Source: Variovorax sp. J22G73 (GTDB taxonomy: Bacteria; Pseudomonadota; Gammaproteobacteria; Burkholderiales; Burkholderiaceae_C). From it: DNA of 64,000 nt. The stretch spans positions 1,646,760-1,710,759 of the forward strand of contig NZ_JASZYK010000001.1 in the NCBI RefSeq assembly GCF_030317035.1. The letters are read 5' to 3'. Position 1 is the first letter of the stretch, and each line of letters begins with the position of its first letter. Both the position numbers and the translations under genes were made by a program. The notes beneath the pieces are model-generated. The model ran no database searches. It saw only the letters and a program-made list of their open reading frames with translations, and was not told the DNA's origin. This document shows, piece by piece, positions 31,334 to 40,400 of this stretch.

Positions 31334-32695
31334 ATGCCTCTCGTCCTGTACGACACCTGGTCGCGCGCCCTGCGGCCTTTCGCGCCATTGCAGCCCGAGC
31401 ACGTCGGTCTGTACTGCTGCGGCCCCACGGTGTACGACCACGCGCACATCGGCAACCTGCGCACCTACGTCTTCGAAGACGTGCTGCGCCGCGTGCTCGA
31501 GCTGAACGGCTTCCGGGTGCGGCACGTCGTCAACATCACCGACGTCGGCCACCTCGTGTCCGATGCCGACGAGGGCGAAGACAAGATGGAAAAGGGCAGC
31601 CGGCGCACCGGCGAGTCCGCGTGGGCCATCGCGCAGCGCTACACCGCCGCCTTCCAGGCCGACTGGCGCGCCCTGAACCTGCTGGAGCCCACGGCATGGC
31701 CGTGCGCCACCGACCACATTCCCGAGCAACTGGCGTTCATTGCCGAACTGGAGCGCAAGGGCTTCACCTACCGCACCGCCAACGGCATCTATTTCGACAC
31801 GACCCTGCAGGACGACTACGGCCACCTGGCGCGCCTGTCGCGCAAGGGCTTGCGTGCGGGCACCCGCGTTGCCATGGGCGACAAGCGCAGCGCCTGCGAC
31901 TTCGCGCTCTGGAAGTTCAGCCCGGCGGATGCCAGGCGCCAGATGGAATGGGACAGCCCCTGGGGCCGCGGCTTTCCGGGCTGGCACATCGAGTGCTCGG
32001 CGATGGCGGCGAAATTCCTGGGGCCGTGGTTCGACATCCATTGCGGCGGCGAAGACCATGTGGCCGTGCACCACAGCAACGAGATCGCGCAGACGCAGGC
32101 ATGCCACGGAACCCGGCTCGCCAACTTCTGGATGCACGGCCACTTCCTCACGCTGGACGACCGCAAGATGGCCAAGACCACCGGCGACTTCGTGCGGCTG
32201 CAGACGCTGGTGGACCAGGGCATCGACCCGCTGGCGTACCGCTACCTGTGCCTGGGCGCGCACTACCGAAGCACGCTGCGCTTCACCGACGAAGCCATTC
32301 GCTCGGCGCAGTCCGCGCTCGACCGGCTGCGCAAGACGTATGCGAGCTGGCCGCGCGGCGGTATCGCCGACGACAGGTTCGTGGCGCGCTTCAAGGCGGA
32401 GGTCGACCTCGACCTGAACATGCCGCGCGCATTGGCCGTGCTGTGGGAGCTGGTGCGCAGCGAGTTGCCGCCCGAGGTTCGACGCGCAACGGTCGATCGG
32501 TTCGATGCGGTGCTCGGTTTGCGGCTGGCCGAATGGGTGCCGCTCGTGCCCGAGGTTCCGGCCGAAATCGCCGCGCTGTTCGCGCAGCGCAAGGCGGCCC
32601 GTGCTCGCAAGGACTGGGCGCAGGCAGACCGTCTTCGCGAAGCGCTGAGGCTGCGCGGATGGCAGGCGAACGACGGCGAAAGCCCGCCGGGGTGA
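31334..32695 (+). CDS. cysS: Cysteinyl-tRNA synthetase
   Basis: A 453-residue class I aminoacyl-tRNA synthetase that charges tRNA-Cys. The CCGPTVYDHAHIGNLRTY segment holds the first zinc Cys and the HIGN version of the HIGH motif. WHIECSAM, HCGGEDHVAVHHSNEIAQ complete the zinc/cysteine site. The KMSKS loop reads KMAKT. HIGN with the FEDVLRR context differs from the usual HIGHAR form I expect of proteobacterial CysRS, so this may be an extra, divergent synthetase. ATG 31334 is set by AGGA upstream. Preceded by a Cys-codon leader and terminator, it is probably induced by cysteine starvation. In-frame codons upstream to 31172 lie in the leader and are excluded. Confidence 0.95.
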   Translation: MPLVLYDTWSRALRPFAPLQPEHVGLYCCGPTVYDHAHIGNLRTYVFEDVLRRVLELNGFRVRHVVNITDVGHLVSDADEGEDKMEKGSRRTGESAWAIAQRYTAAFQADWRALNLLEPTAWPCATDHIPEQLAFIAELERKGFTYRTANGIYFDTTLQDDYGHLARLSRKGLRAGTRVAMGDKRSACDFALWKFSPADARRQMEWDSPWGRGFPGWHIECSAMAAKFLGPWFDIHCGGEDHVAVHHSNEIAQTQACHGTRLANFWMHGHFLTLDDRKMAKTTGDFVRLQTLVDQGIDPLAYRYLCLGAHYRSTLRFTDEAIRSAQSALDRLRKTYASWPRGGIADDRFVARFKAEVDLDLNMPRALAVLWELVRSELPPEVRRATVDRFDAVLGLRLAEWVPLVPEVPAEIAALFAQRKAARARKDWAQADRLREALRLRGWQANDGESPPG

Positions 32696-32798
32696 CCTGG
32701 GCTGTCAAGCATGTCGGCGTCGCCTTTCAAGTCGATTTGGTTATTGCCGATAACAAAGTCACAAAATTGCCGCATTCTGTCTTCGGCCCGTTGGCGAC

Positions 32799-32827
32799 TT
32801 GAAACAATTTTGTAAACGATTTAATTA
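32799..32827 (+). promoter_or_regulatory. Sigma-70 promoter in an AT-rich intergenic stretch
   Basis: TTGAAA (32799-32804), a 17-base spacer, and TAATTA (32822-32827) precede the small gene at 32873 by about 45 bases. The surrounding sequence is much more AT-rich than the coding DNA on both sides. Confidence 0.65.
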
Positions 32828-32872
32828 CCTGGCGATTACCATCTCGGGCACTAGAAGAAGACAAGGAAATTC

Positions 32873-33076
32873 ATGGAGACATACCCGACCCTGCGCCAGG
32901 CCACTGGCGTGGCCCGCACCCTCAGCAAGCGCTCGTCCTGCACCATCGTGGTCTATCGCACTGGCGATGAGAAGTACGTGGCGGCCCATTCCACGGACAA
33001 GGTGGAGGGCACCATCGAAGGCGTGTACCGCGACGGCTACGTCGTCAACACCTTGCTGACGACCAAGAAGACCTGA
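32873..33076 (+). CDS. Small protein of unknown function (67 aa)
   Basis: A 67-residue basic protein (METYPTLRQATGVARTLSKR at its start, ending TTKKT) with alternating beta-like segments (SCTIVVYRTGDEKYVAAH, TIEGVYRDGYVVNTL). It has no signal peptide or membrane helix. It has its own promoter (32799-32827) and a strong terminator (33101-33124), so it is a monocistronic unit; AAGGAA lies upstream of ATG 32873. I do not recognise the family. An independent small gene with such clear signals is likely functional. Confidence 0.78.
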   Translation: METYPTLRQATGVARTLSKRSSCTIVVYRTGDEKYVAAHSTDKVEGTIEGVYRDGYVVNTLLTTKKT

Positions 33077-33100
33077 AGGGGCGGTTCGCGCTTTTTCGCC

Positions 33101-33124
33101 AAGCCTCCTGCGGGAGGCTTTTTC
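33101..33124 (+). terminator. Rho-independent terminator
   Basis: AAGCCTCC (33101-33108), a TGCG tetraloop, GGAGGCTT (33113-33120) and a T run. It ends the small-gene transcript just before the mntP riboswitch. Confidence 0.92.
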
Positions 33125-33199
33125 GTGGCCGCCCGCAAAGCCCTGCCGCCTGTGCAGGCGCTGTCACACAGGCATCGAAAAAGGCAGTCTAGAATCGCC

Positions 33200-33383
33200 G
33201 CTCCCTTGGGGAGTAGCCGGCTTCCGGACTTCGGAAGCGCTCACGTCAACATACTCGGTCGCACCTTGCGACCGTGGCGTGAGCAACCGACAGGTTGGCG
33301 AGACCAGTGGTGCACGAGCGCGGCTTTGGCCGGCGGGTTCGTGCGCCGCGGCGTCTTGAACCGGCCTTGCTTGCGACTCCCAC
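33200..33383 (+). ncRNA. yybP-ykoY manganese riboswitch controlling mntP
   Basis: The leader carries the conserved cores of this Mn2+-sensing class: GGGGAGTAG (33208-33216), GTCAACATACTC (33245-33256) and GGCGAGACC (33297-33305). Variable hairpins are CTTCCG/CGGAAG (33221-33237) and a perfect 8-bp stem CGGTCGCA/TGCGACCG (33256-33274). A -10-like TAGAAT at 33190 would start the RNA near 33200. Downstream GGTTC and GAACC segments with GC-rich arms (about 33336-33362) are the likely expression platform. The gene behind it is mntP, the classic partner, which supports the call. It fills most of the 307-base gap between genes. Confidence 0.9.
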
Positions 33384-33953
33384 ATGAACATCACCTCCAC
33401 GATCCTTCTTGCATTCGCCATGTCGACGGATGCTTTCGCCGCGGCTGTCGGCAAAGGCGCAGCCTTGCGCAAACCCTCCTGGCGCGAGGCCTTGCGCACC
33501 GGGCTGATCTTCGGCGTCATCGAGGCGCTGACACCCGTCATCGGCTGGGCCGCGGGGCTGGCCGCCGCGAGCTACGTCGCGAAATGGGACCACTGGATCG
33601 CCGTCACGTTGCTCAGCGTGCTGGGCCTGCGCATGATCTGGGCGGGCTTCGGCGCGCCCGACGCGGTCGACGACAAGCCCGACCGCAACTCCTTCTGGAC
33701 CCTTGCCCTCACCGGCTTCGCCACCAGCATCGACGCGATGGCGGTGGGCGTGGGCCTGGCCTTCATCAACGTGAACATCGCCTGGACCGCGCTGGCCATC
33801 GGCCTGGCCACGATGACGATGGTGACCATCGGCGTGATGGTCGGGCGCGTGCTGGGCGCGGTGATAGGCAAGCGCGCGGAAATCGTGGGCGGCGTGGTGC
33901 TGATCGGCATCGGCTTCCTGATCCTGTACGAGCACCTGAACGGGCTGGCCTGA
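33384..33953 (+). CDS. mntP: Manganese efflux pump MntP
   Basis: A 189-residue inner-membrane protein with six hydrophobic helices that exports Mn2+. The two repeat-related acidic membrane motifs are visible: [12 protein letters not shown] in helix 1 and [14 protein letters not shown] in helix 4. Length equals that of E. coli MntP. No Shine-Dalgarno sequence is obvious before ATG 33384, consistent with control of ribosome access or elongation by the riboswitch immediately upstream. Confidence 0.96.
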   Translation: MNITSTILLAFAMSTDAFAAAVGKGAALRKPSWREALRTGLIFGVIEALTPVIGWAAGLAAASYVAKWDHWIAVTLLSVLGLRMIWAGFGAPDAVDDKPDRNSFWTLALTGFATSIDAMAVGVGLAFINVNIAWTALAIGLATMTMVTIGVMVGRVLGAVIGKRAEIVGGVVLIGIGFLILYEHLNGLA

Positions 33954-33985
33954 GGCTTGAGTGCCGACCGCCCGCCTTGCTCGTT

Positions 33986-35563
33986 TCACTGCGAGCTCGG
34001 AATGCCCTGCATCAGCAGCGCCAGCGCCTTGCGCAGGCTCGCGACCGAGGCCTGCTCGCCCTTGTCGTAGCCCATGCGCACCACGACCAGGTCGTGCGAC
34101 GGCACGATGAGCACCACCTGTCCGCCCGCGCCCAGCATGTAGTAGGCGGTGGTCGGCACGGGGAAGGTGCTGGTGCCGTTCAGCCAGAAGAAGCCGCCGT
34201 AGATGGGGCGCTTGTCCGCCGCCCAGGCCGGCGCGAGCGTGCTCACGAACTTGACGAAGCCTTCGGGCAACAGGCGCTCGCCGTTCCAAACGCCGTCCTG
34301 CAGGTACAGGTTGGCCAGCCGTGCCCAGTCGCGCGCGGACATGAAGTCGTAACCCTGCGCGAGGAAGTTGCCGTAGGGGTCGGTTTCCAGCGTCATGGTG
34401 CGAATGCCGATCTTGTCGAACAGCGCGCGCTGCGGGTACGACAGGTACTCCTCGCCGCGCTTTTCCACCGCCAGGCGAACCAGGTAGTTCGCCAGCACGG
34501 GGTCGGTGTTGCGGTAGCGGCCCACGGTGTTCGGCGGCCATTGCTGTGGCCGCGTGGCCGCGTAGTTGAAGGCGTTGATGCGCCCTGTGTAGAAATACAC
34601 GTGGTCGGGGTAGGTGCCGTTGGGGTCGAAGTCCGGGTCGTCCGGCGCCTTGATGCGCAGGCCGCTCGACATGTGCAGGATGTCCGAGATGCGGATCTCC
34701 TTGCGCTTGTCGCCGTCGGACTGCCATTCGGGAATGGGCGCGGGCTGGTCGAGCTGGTACACGCCCTGCTTGATGAGCGTGCCCAGTAGCGTGGCCGTCA
34801 CGCTCTTGCCCATCGACCACGACTCCAGCGGCGTGGTCGCGCCGATGCCGTTCATGTAGCGTTCGCCAACGATGCGCCCCTTGTGCGTGACCACGAAGGC
34901 CGCGGTGTAGGCGCCCGACACCTCGAAGGCCGCATCGACCGCCTGGCTCACCTTGGCGGTGTCGATGCCGGGCGCGGCATCGGTGGGCGTGACGTTGCCC
35001 ATGGGCCAGGGCTGGCTCGCGGGGTCGGGCAGGGTGCTGGTGACGGTCACGGGCGTGAAGAACACGCCGTCCTTGCCCGGCGGCAGCGTGATGCAGCCCT
35101 GCGAGCCGAAATAGCGCGCCACCAGCGTGGGCCCGTTCGGGATGGTGATGCGAACTTCCTTCTTGTCGCGGTCGACCACCGGCTTGCCGACCTTGGCGCG
35201 CTGCGCGTAGGGGCCGGTGAAGTAGCCGACGCTCTCGGCGGCCACGTCGGGGTCGAGCCCGGTGATGAAGGCCGCGGAGCACATCGCCTTGGCGTAGCCG
35301 GAGGTGTTGTGCTCCAGCGGATCGCCGGGCGGCGGCACGTACGGCGTGTTGAGCTCGTAGGTTCGCGCGCGGGCAATGAGCGCTTCGCGTGCGGGGAGTT
35401 CAGGGGCGGGCGTACCGGTGGTTGGAGGAGGCGCCACACCGGTGACCGGCAAGACGCCGGCACCGCCGCCGCCACCCCCACCGCCGCCTCCGCATGAGGC
35501 CAAAGCTATTACAAGAAGTGCGCCTGCCGCAAGGGCAAGGGGGACGCGAGCCAACCTCTGCAT
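33986..35563 (-). CDS. Lipoprotein serine hydrolase, class C beta-lactamase / 6-aminohexanoate-dimer hydrolase type
   Basis: A 525-residue penicillin-recognising-fold hydrolase. Residues 1-24 form a lipoprotein signal (lipobox ALASC), followed by a run of ten Gly and a Pro/Thr linker. The nucleophile motif SxxK is in ESWSMGKSVTATLLG. The YxN-like element lies around NTDPVLANYL and DFMSARDWARLAN. A short N-terminal domain unlike plain class C enzymes precedes the catalytic part, as in the amide-cleaving group. It probably acts on amides or esters in the periplasm; I see no sign of beta-lactam specificity. GAGGAG precedes ATG 35563. Confidence 0.9.
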   Translation of the reverse strand: MQRLARVPLALAAGALLVIALASCGGGGGGGGGGAGVLPVTGVAPPPTTGTPAPELPAREALIARARTYELNTPYVPPPGDPLEHNTSGYAKAMCSAAFITGLDPDVAAESVGYFTGPYAQRAKVGKPVVDRDKKEVRITIPNGPTLVARYFGSQGCITLPPGKDGVFFTPVTVTSTLPDPASQPWPMGNVTPTDAAPGIDTAKVSQAVDAAFEVSGAYTAAFVVTHKGRIVGERYMNGIGATTPLESWSMGKSVTATLLGTLIKQGVYQLDQPAPIPEWQSDGDKRKEIRISDILHMSSGLRIKAPDDPDFDPNGTYPDHVYFYTGRINAFNYAATRPQQWPPNTVGRYRNTDPVLANYLVRLAVEKRGEEYLSYPQRALFDKIGIRTMTLETDPYGNFLAQGYDFMSARDWARLANLYLQDGVWNGERLLPEGFVKFVSTLAPAWAADKRPIYGGFFWLNGTSTFPVPTTAYYMLGAGGQVVLIVPSHDLVVVRMGYDKGEQASVASLRKALALLMQGIPSSQ

Positions 35564-35641
35564 GAACTCTCCTCACTTGTTATGGCGTGGAAGTCTCCTT
35601 CAGAAGCGTGACGAAATGCAAGCTCGTATTCCTGCGTTGCT

Positions 35642-36568
35642 TCAAACCCCCGCTGCTTGCGACGCGATCCAGTCCCACACCGAACGAACCGCCGGTTCGT
35701 TCTCCCGCCCATTCGCCGTCGCGAGAAAGTAGCTGCCCGTGTCGAGCGCGGGACCGAAAGGCTGCACCAGCGCGCCGCTGCGCAGCTCTTCGGCGCAAAG
35801 CGTGAGGCTCAGCAGCGCCACGCCATGGCCCGCGAGCGCGGCCAGCGCGGCGTGCGTCTCGTCGGAAAACGACAGGCCCGCGGCCCTCATCGCACGCGCT
35901 TTCGGCGCTGCGATGCCCGCTTCGCGAAACCAGCGTGGCCACACGGCGGGCGCGAGGGCCTGCGGCTGCCAGTCGCAATGAATGAGGCGGTGCTTCGGCA
36001 GGTCGGCCGCGCGCTTCAGTTTCAGCATGGGGCTGCACAACGGCGCGTAGCGCTCGGGCATGAGCTCGCGCGACACCAGCCCCGGCCACTGGCCGCTGCC
36101 GGAGCGCACCGCGATGTCGGCATCGCCGCGCGCCAGGTCGACCAGCGTGTCGCTCGCATGCAGACGCAGCTCGACGGTGGGGCATGCCTTGCGAAACGCC
36201 TCCATGCGCGGCAGCACCCAGCGCGCGGCGAAGGCGGTGTTGGTGCTGAGCGTGACGGCCTGCGACGCGGCGGGCCGGCGCAGCCTGGCGATGCCCGCTT
36301 CGAGCACGTCGAAGCCCATGCGCAGGTCGTCGAACAGCCGCTTGCCCGCGGGCGTGAGCGCGAGCTGGCGCGTGAGCCGCACGAACAGCGGCTGGCCCAG
36401 CGTGTCTTCCAGCGCGCGCACCTGATGGCTGATGGCCGAGGGCGTTACCGACAGCTCGAGCGCCGCGCGCTGGAAGCTCAGGTGCGCGGCCGCGGCCTCG
36501 AACGCGCGCAGCGCCAACAAGGGCGACAACCGCCGCGAGGGACGAACAGGTGAGCTGGTTTCTTCCAT
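35642..36568 (-). CDS. LysR family regulator, GcvA-like (module copy 2)
   Basis: A 308-residue regulator with the GcvA-type N-terminus (LLALRAFEAAAAHLSFQ, LSVTPSAISHQVRALED), closely like the one at 30200. The start is set at 36568 (MEETS); a 41-residue extension to 36691 overlaps the azoreductase side and is unlikely. It diverges from the azoreductase gene at 36698 across 129 bases, so I infer it controls that gene. Confidence 0.92.
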   Translation of the reverse strand: MEETSSPVRPSRRLSPLLALRAFEAAAAHLSFQRAALELSVTPSAISHQVRALEDTLGQPLFVRLTRQLALTPAGKRLFDDLRMGFDVLEAGIARLRRPAASQAVTLSTNTAFAARWVLPRMEAFRKACPTVELRLHASDTLVDLARGDADIAVRSGSGQWPGLVSRELMPERYAPLCSPMLKLKRAADLPKHRLIHCDWQPQALAPAVWPRWFREAGIAAPKARAMRAAGLSFSDETHAALAALAGHGVALLSLTLCAEELRSGALVQPFGPALDTGSYFLATANGRENEPAVRSVWDWIASQAAGV

Positions 36569-36697
36569 CGGCAGAGAAATGATCGTTTGTGAAGGGAGGT
36601 CCTGAACCCTAGATTCATGGCCTGCGTGGCCATTGTGGCAGCGCCCCGTTTCCAGCACCTGCACCTCATGCACCCCATGCAACACATGCACTCACCC

Positions 36698-37456
36698 ATG
36701 AAGACCCCGAACCTCCACCTGCTGCACATCGATTCCAGCGCCCGCCCGGGCCGCTCCGGCACCGACCCGCACGGCTCGCACACGCGCCGCCTGTCGGCGC
36801 GCTTCGTCGAGCGCTGGCGCCATGCGCGGCCCGGCGACACCGTCGAGCACCTCGACGTGGGCCAGCACCCGCCCGCGCACGTCGATGGCCGATGGATCCA
36901 CGCCGCGTTCACGCCGCAGGCCGCGCGCGAACCGTGGATGACGCAGGCGCTCGCCGAAAGCGATCGGCTGGTCGACCAGCTCATCGCCGCGGACGTGATC
37001 GTCATCGGCCTGCCCATGTACAACTTCAGCGTGCCCGCGCAGTTCAAGGCATGGATCGACAACATCGTGCGCGTGGGCCGCACCTTCGGGTTCGACCGTT
37101 CGCGCGGCGCGGTGCCGTACTGGCCGCTGCTGGCCGACGCCGGCAAGCGCGTGGTGTTGCTGGGCGCGCGCGGCGACCACGGCTACGACGCGGGCGGGCG
37201 CGCGGCGCACCTGAACCACGCCGAGGCTAGCGTGCGTTCGGCTCTGGGCTACATCGGCATCACGGATGTGTTCGAGGCGGCGGTGGAGTCCGACGAGTTC
37301 GGCGGCGAGCAACTGGCGCAGTCGCTGCGGCGCGCCGAGTCGCGGGTCGATGAGCTGGCGGACTTTCTGCTGCGCTCGGCCATGCGCAGGCAGGCGCCGG
37401 GCCATGCCGTGCTGTCGGGCAGCGTCAGCGCGTCGGCATCAGGGGCGCAGGCCTAG
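36698..37456 (+). CDS. azoR: FMN-dependent NADH-azoreductase-like flavoprotein (module copy 2)
   Basis: A 252-residue paralogue of the protein at 29398, with the same FMN loop (HIDSSARPGRSGTD) and the same LPMYNFSVPAQFKAWIDNIVRVGRTF core. It has an extra ~20-residue C-terminal tail rich in Ser and Ala. The start is uncertain: several ATGs follow each other in frame (36617 to 36698) without a ribosome-binding site, and I use 36698 because it begins the conserved fold. The stop codon overlaps the convergent polysaccharide gene's stop at CTAG (37453-37456). Confidence 0.88.
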   Translation: MKTPNLHLLHIDSSARPGRSGTDPHGSHTRRLSARFVERWRHARPGDTVEHLDVGQHPPAHVDGRWIHAAFTPQAAREPWMTQALAESDRLVDQLIAADVIVIGLPMYNFSVPAQFKAWIDNIVRVGRTFGFDRSRGAVPYWPLLADAGKRVVLLGARGDHGYDAGGRAAHLNHAEASVRSALGYIGITDVFEAAVESDEFGGEQLAQSLRRAESRVDELADFLLRSAMRRQAPGHAVLSGSVSASASGAQA

Positions 37457-40400
37457 CGCGGTGCGGCGGATGAAGCGACCGCGCCCGCAGGCACGTCGTC
37501 CCACCCGCCACCGAGCGCCTTGTAGAGGTTGACCGTGTTCACCGCCTGCTTGAGCTGCAGCTCGATGGCCTGGCGCTGCTCCAGGTACAGCTCGCGTTGC
37601 GCGTCGGCGCCGGCGAAGTAGTCTTCCAGCCCGTTGCGAAAGCGCGTGCGCGAAATGGACGCCACCTTGTCCAGCGCCTGCACGCGCGCTTGTTGCGCGA
37701 CGATCTGCGGACGCAGGTGGCTGTCGGTGATGAGCGCGTTGGCCGTTTCGCGCAGCGCCTGCTGCACCGCGTATTCGTAGCTGGCCATGGCGGCGGCCAG
37801 GCGCTCTTCGTTGGCGCTCAGGTTGGCCGAGCGGCGGCCCCAGTCGAAGATCGGCAGCGACACGCCCAGCACCGTGGCCCAGCTGCGGTTGCCCGCACTC
37901 AGCAGGCTGGAAAACTCGGTGCTCAGCCCGCCCGCCACCGCCGTCAACGAAAAGCTCGGATAGAACGCCGCCTTGGCCGCGCCCACGCCCGAGTTGGCGG
38001 CCTCCACGCGCGCATACGCGGCCAGCAGGTCGGGGCGGCGCTGCAGCAGGCTGGCGGGCAGGCCCACGGGCACGTCGGCCACCGAGCGTTCGGGCCAGGG
38101 GCGCTGCATGCCGATGGTCGGCGGCACGGGCTGGCCGACCAGCACCGAGAGCCACTGCAGGTCTTGCCCCACGCGCATGCGGAACTCTTCGCGCTGCACG
38201 TTGGCGCGCTCCACCAGCGACTGCGAGCGCAGCACGTTCAGGTCCGACGTGCCGCCCACCGTGCGGGCCCGCTGCATGACGCGGGTGCTTTCGCTCTGGC
38301 TGCCGAAGTCGCCCTCGGCCAGCGCCAGCAGGGCACGGTCGGCGCGCAGCGTGAGGTAGGCGTTCGACACCTCGCCCACCAGGTTCATGCGCGCCGCCGC
38401 CAGGTCGCGCTCGCTGGCCAGTGCCTGCGAGCCGGCCTGCTTCACGCCGGCATCGACACGGCCGAAGAAGTCGAGCTCGTACGAGGTGATACCGGCCTGC
38501 ACGGCATAGGTGGTGGCCACGCTGCCCACGCCGTTCAGGGCCTGGTTGCTGGTGACGATGCCGTCGGGCCCCAGCGAGGTGCTCACGTTGCCGCGCCCGA
38601 CGGAGCCGGCCACGCCGATTTCGGGGAACAGGCCGGAGCGCGTGCCGCCGTAGACGGCGCGCGCCTCGCGGGCCTTGGCGGCGTACACGCGCAGGTCGCG
38701 GTTCTGCAGCAGCGCGGTGGCGATCAGGCCGCGCAGTTCGTCGTCGCGCACGAACACATGCCACGCGACCGGCGCCGCGGCGGCGTTGCCCGTGCCCTCG
38801 GCCCACTGGGCGGGCACCACCACGTCGGCCTCCTTCAGCGGCGGCGTGAGGTTGCAGCCCGTGAGCACCAGCACGCCCAGCATCAGCACCATGACCAGCG
38901 GCAGCGGCGCGGCCATGGCGCGGGCAAAGCCGAACGGCAAACGCGCGACACGCGGCATCCGGGGCATCCGCGGCATCCGGCGCACACGGGGCCAGTGCCA
39001 TCCCGCGCTCCCCATGAACGCCAGCGCCGCGCGCCCCGGCTTCACCTGCACGGCCACATGGCTGGGCGGCAGGCTGAACACCAGGCGAATCAGGTGGTCG
39101 TGCAGCACCTCGTCGCGCACGAAGGCGAGCTCCACGCCCGCTGCCGAACGGCCCTTCAGCAGCGCACCGACCCAGCCCACGCGCTCCACGTGCACGTCGA
39201 GCCGTTCGCCCACGGGCATGCGCCGCAGCAGCGCGCTTTCGCGCAGCACCGCGCCGTCGACCGCGATCTGCACGAAGCGCGTCGCGCCCACGCCGGCGGC
39301 GCTGCGCAGCGTGGTGTCGGCGCCGTACGGAAAGCGCTCGTCGTGCTCGGGCCGCGGCCGGTCGATGCAGGCGATGAGCGCGGCCAGGCAGTACAGGGTG
39401 GTGACGATGGTCCACAGCACGTTGAGCATGTCGCCCGTGGTCATGGTGCCCCCGATGGAGCCGATGGCCGCCGCCTCCATCGCCACGATGAGGCCGCCGA
39501 ACACCAGCACCAGGTTCCAGTGCACCACGGTCTTCGAGCGGTCCTGCCCCTTGGCCGTGACCTTGAAAGGCCGCCCGAAGGGCCGCACCAGCGAGGTGAC
39601 GATGGTGCGCGTGACGGCCATGGCCGCCACGATCTGCGTGACCTCCGTGAACACCGGCAGGCAGCGCCACTGGCTGATCCAGTAGGTGTAGCCCCAGAAC
39701 ATCACCAGCGGCGGCAGCCCGTACATCGAGAAGGCGCGCGGCGTGGCGTGGAAGGCCGACACGCCCGTGTACCAGTACAGCGCGGGCGCGGCGAGCATCA
39801 GCAGGATGAAGGGCTTGGTCAGCCAGTGCAGCAGGCCGTGCACGTAGTGCACCCGCGCCGCAAAGCTGTAGCCGCGCCCGCGCAGCGGCCCGTCGCGCAG
39901 CAGCGCCACCTGGATGGTGCCCAGGCACCAGCGGCTGCGCTGGTTGATGTAGTCGACGATGCTGTCCGCCGAGAGCCCGTTCGACAGCCGCTCGTTGAGC
40001 CAGCGCGTGACCCAGCCGAAGCGCATCAGCGTGTAGGTGGTGTAGATGTCCTCGCACACGCTGCCCGTGGGAAAGCCGCCGGCCTCGGTGATGGCGTCGC
40101 GTCGTATCACGAACGAGGTGCCCACGCAGAAGGCCACGTCAGCCGCGTCCTTGGCGGGTTGCAGCACGTCGAAGAACACGCGCTGCTCGTCCACCCAGCT
40201 GTCGGTGGCGCGCAGGTTGTGCTGGATGGGGTCGGCGTTGTAATAGAACTGCGGCGTCTGCACCAGGCCCACCCGGGCCTCGTCGAACAGGCCCAGCGTG
40301 CGGTAGACGATGTTGCGGTGGGGCGTGAAGTCGGCGTCCAGCACCAGGATGAAGGGCGCGTTGGTGGCTGCGGCCGACAGGCGCAGCCCGTTGTTCAGGT

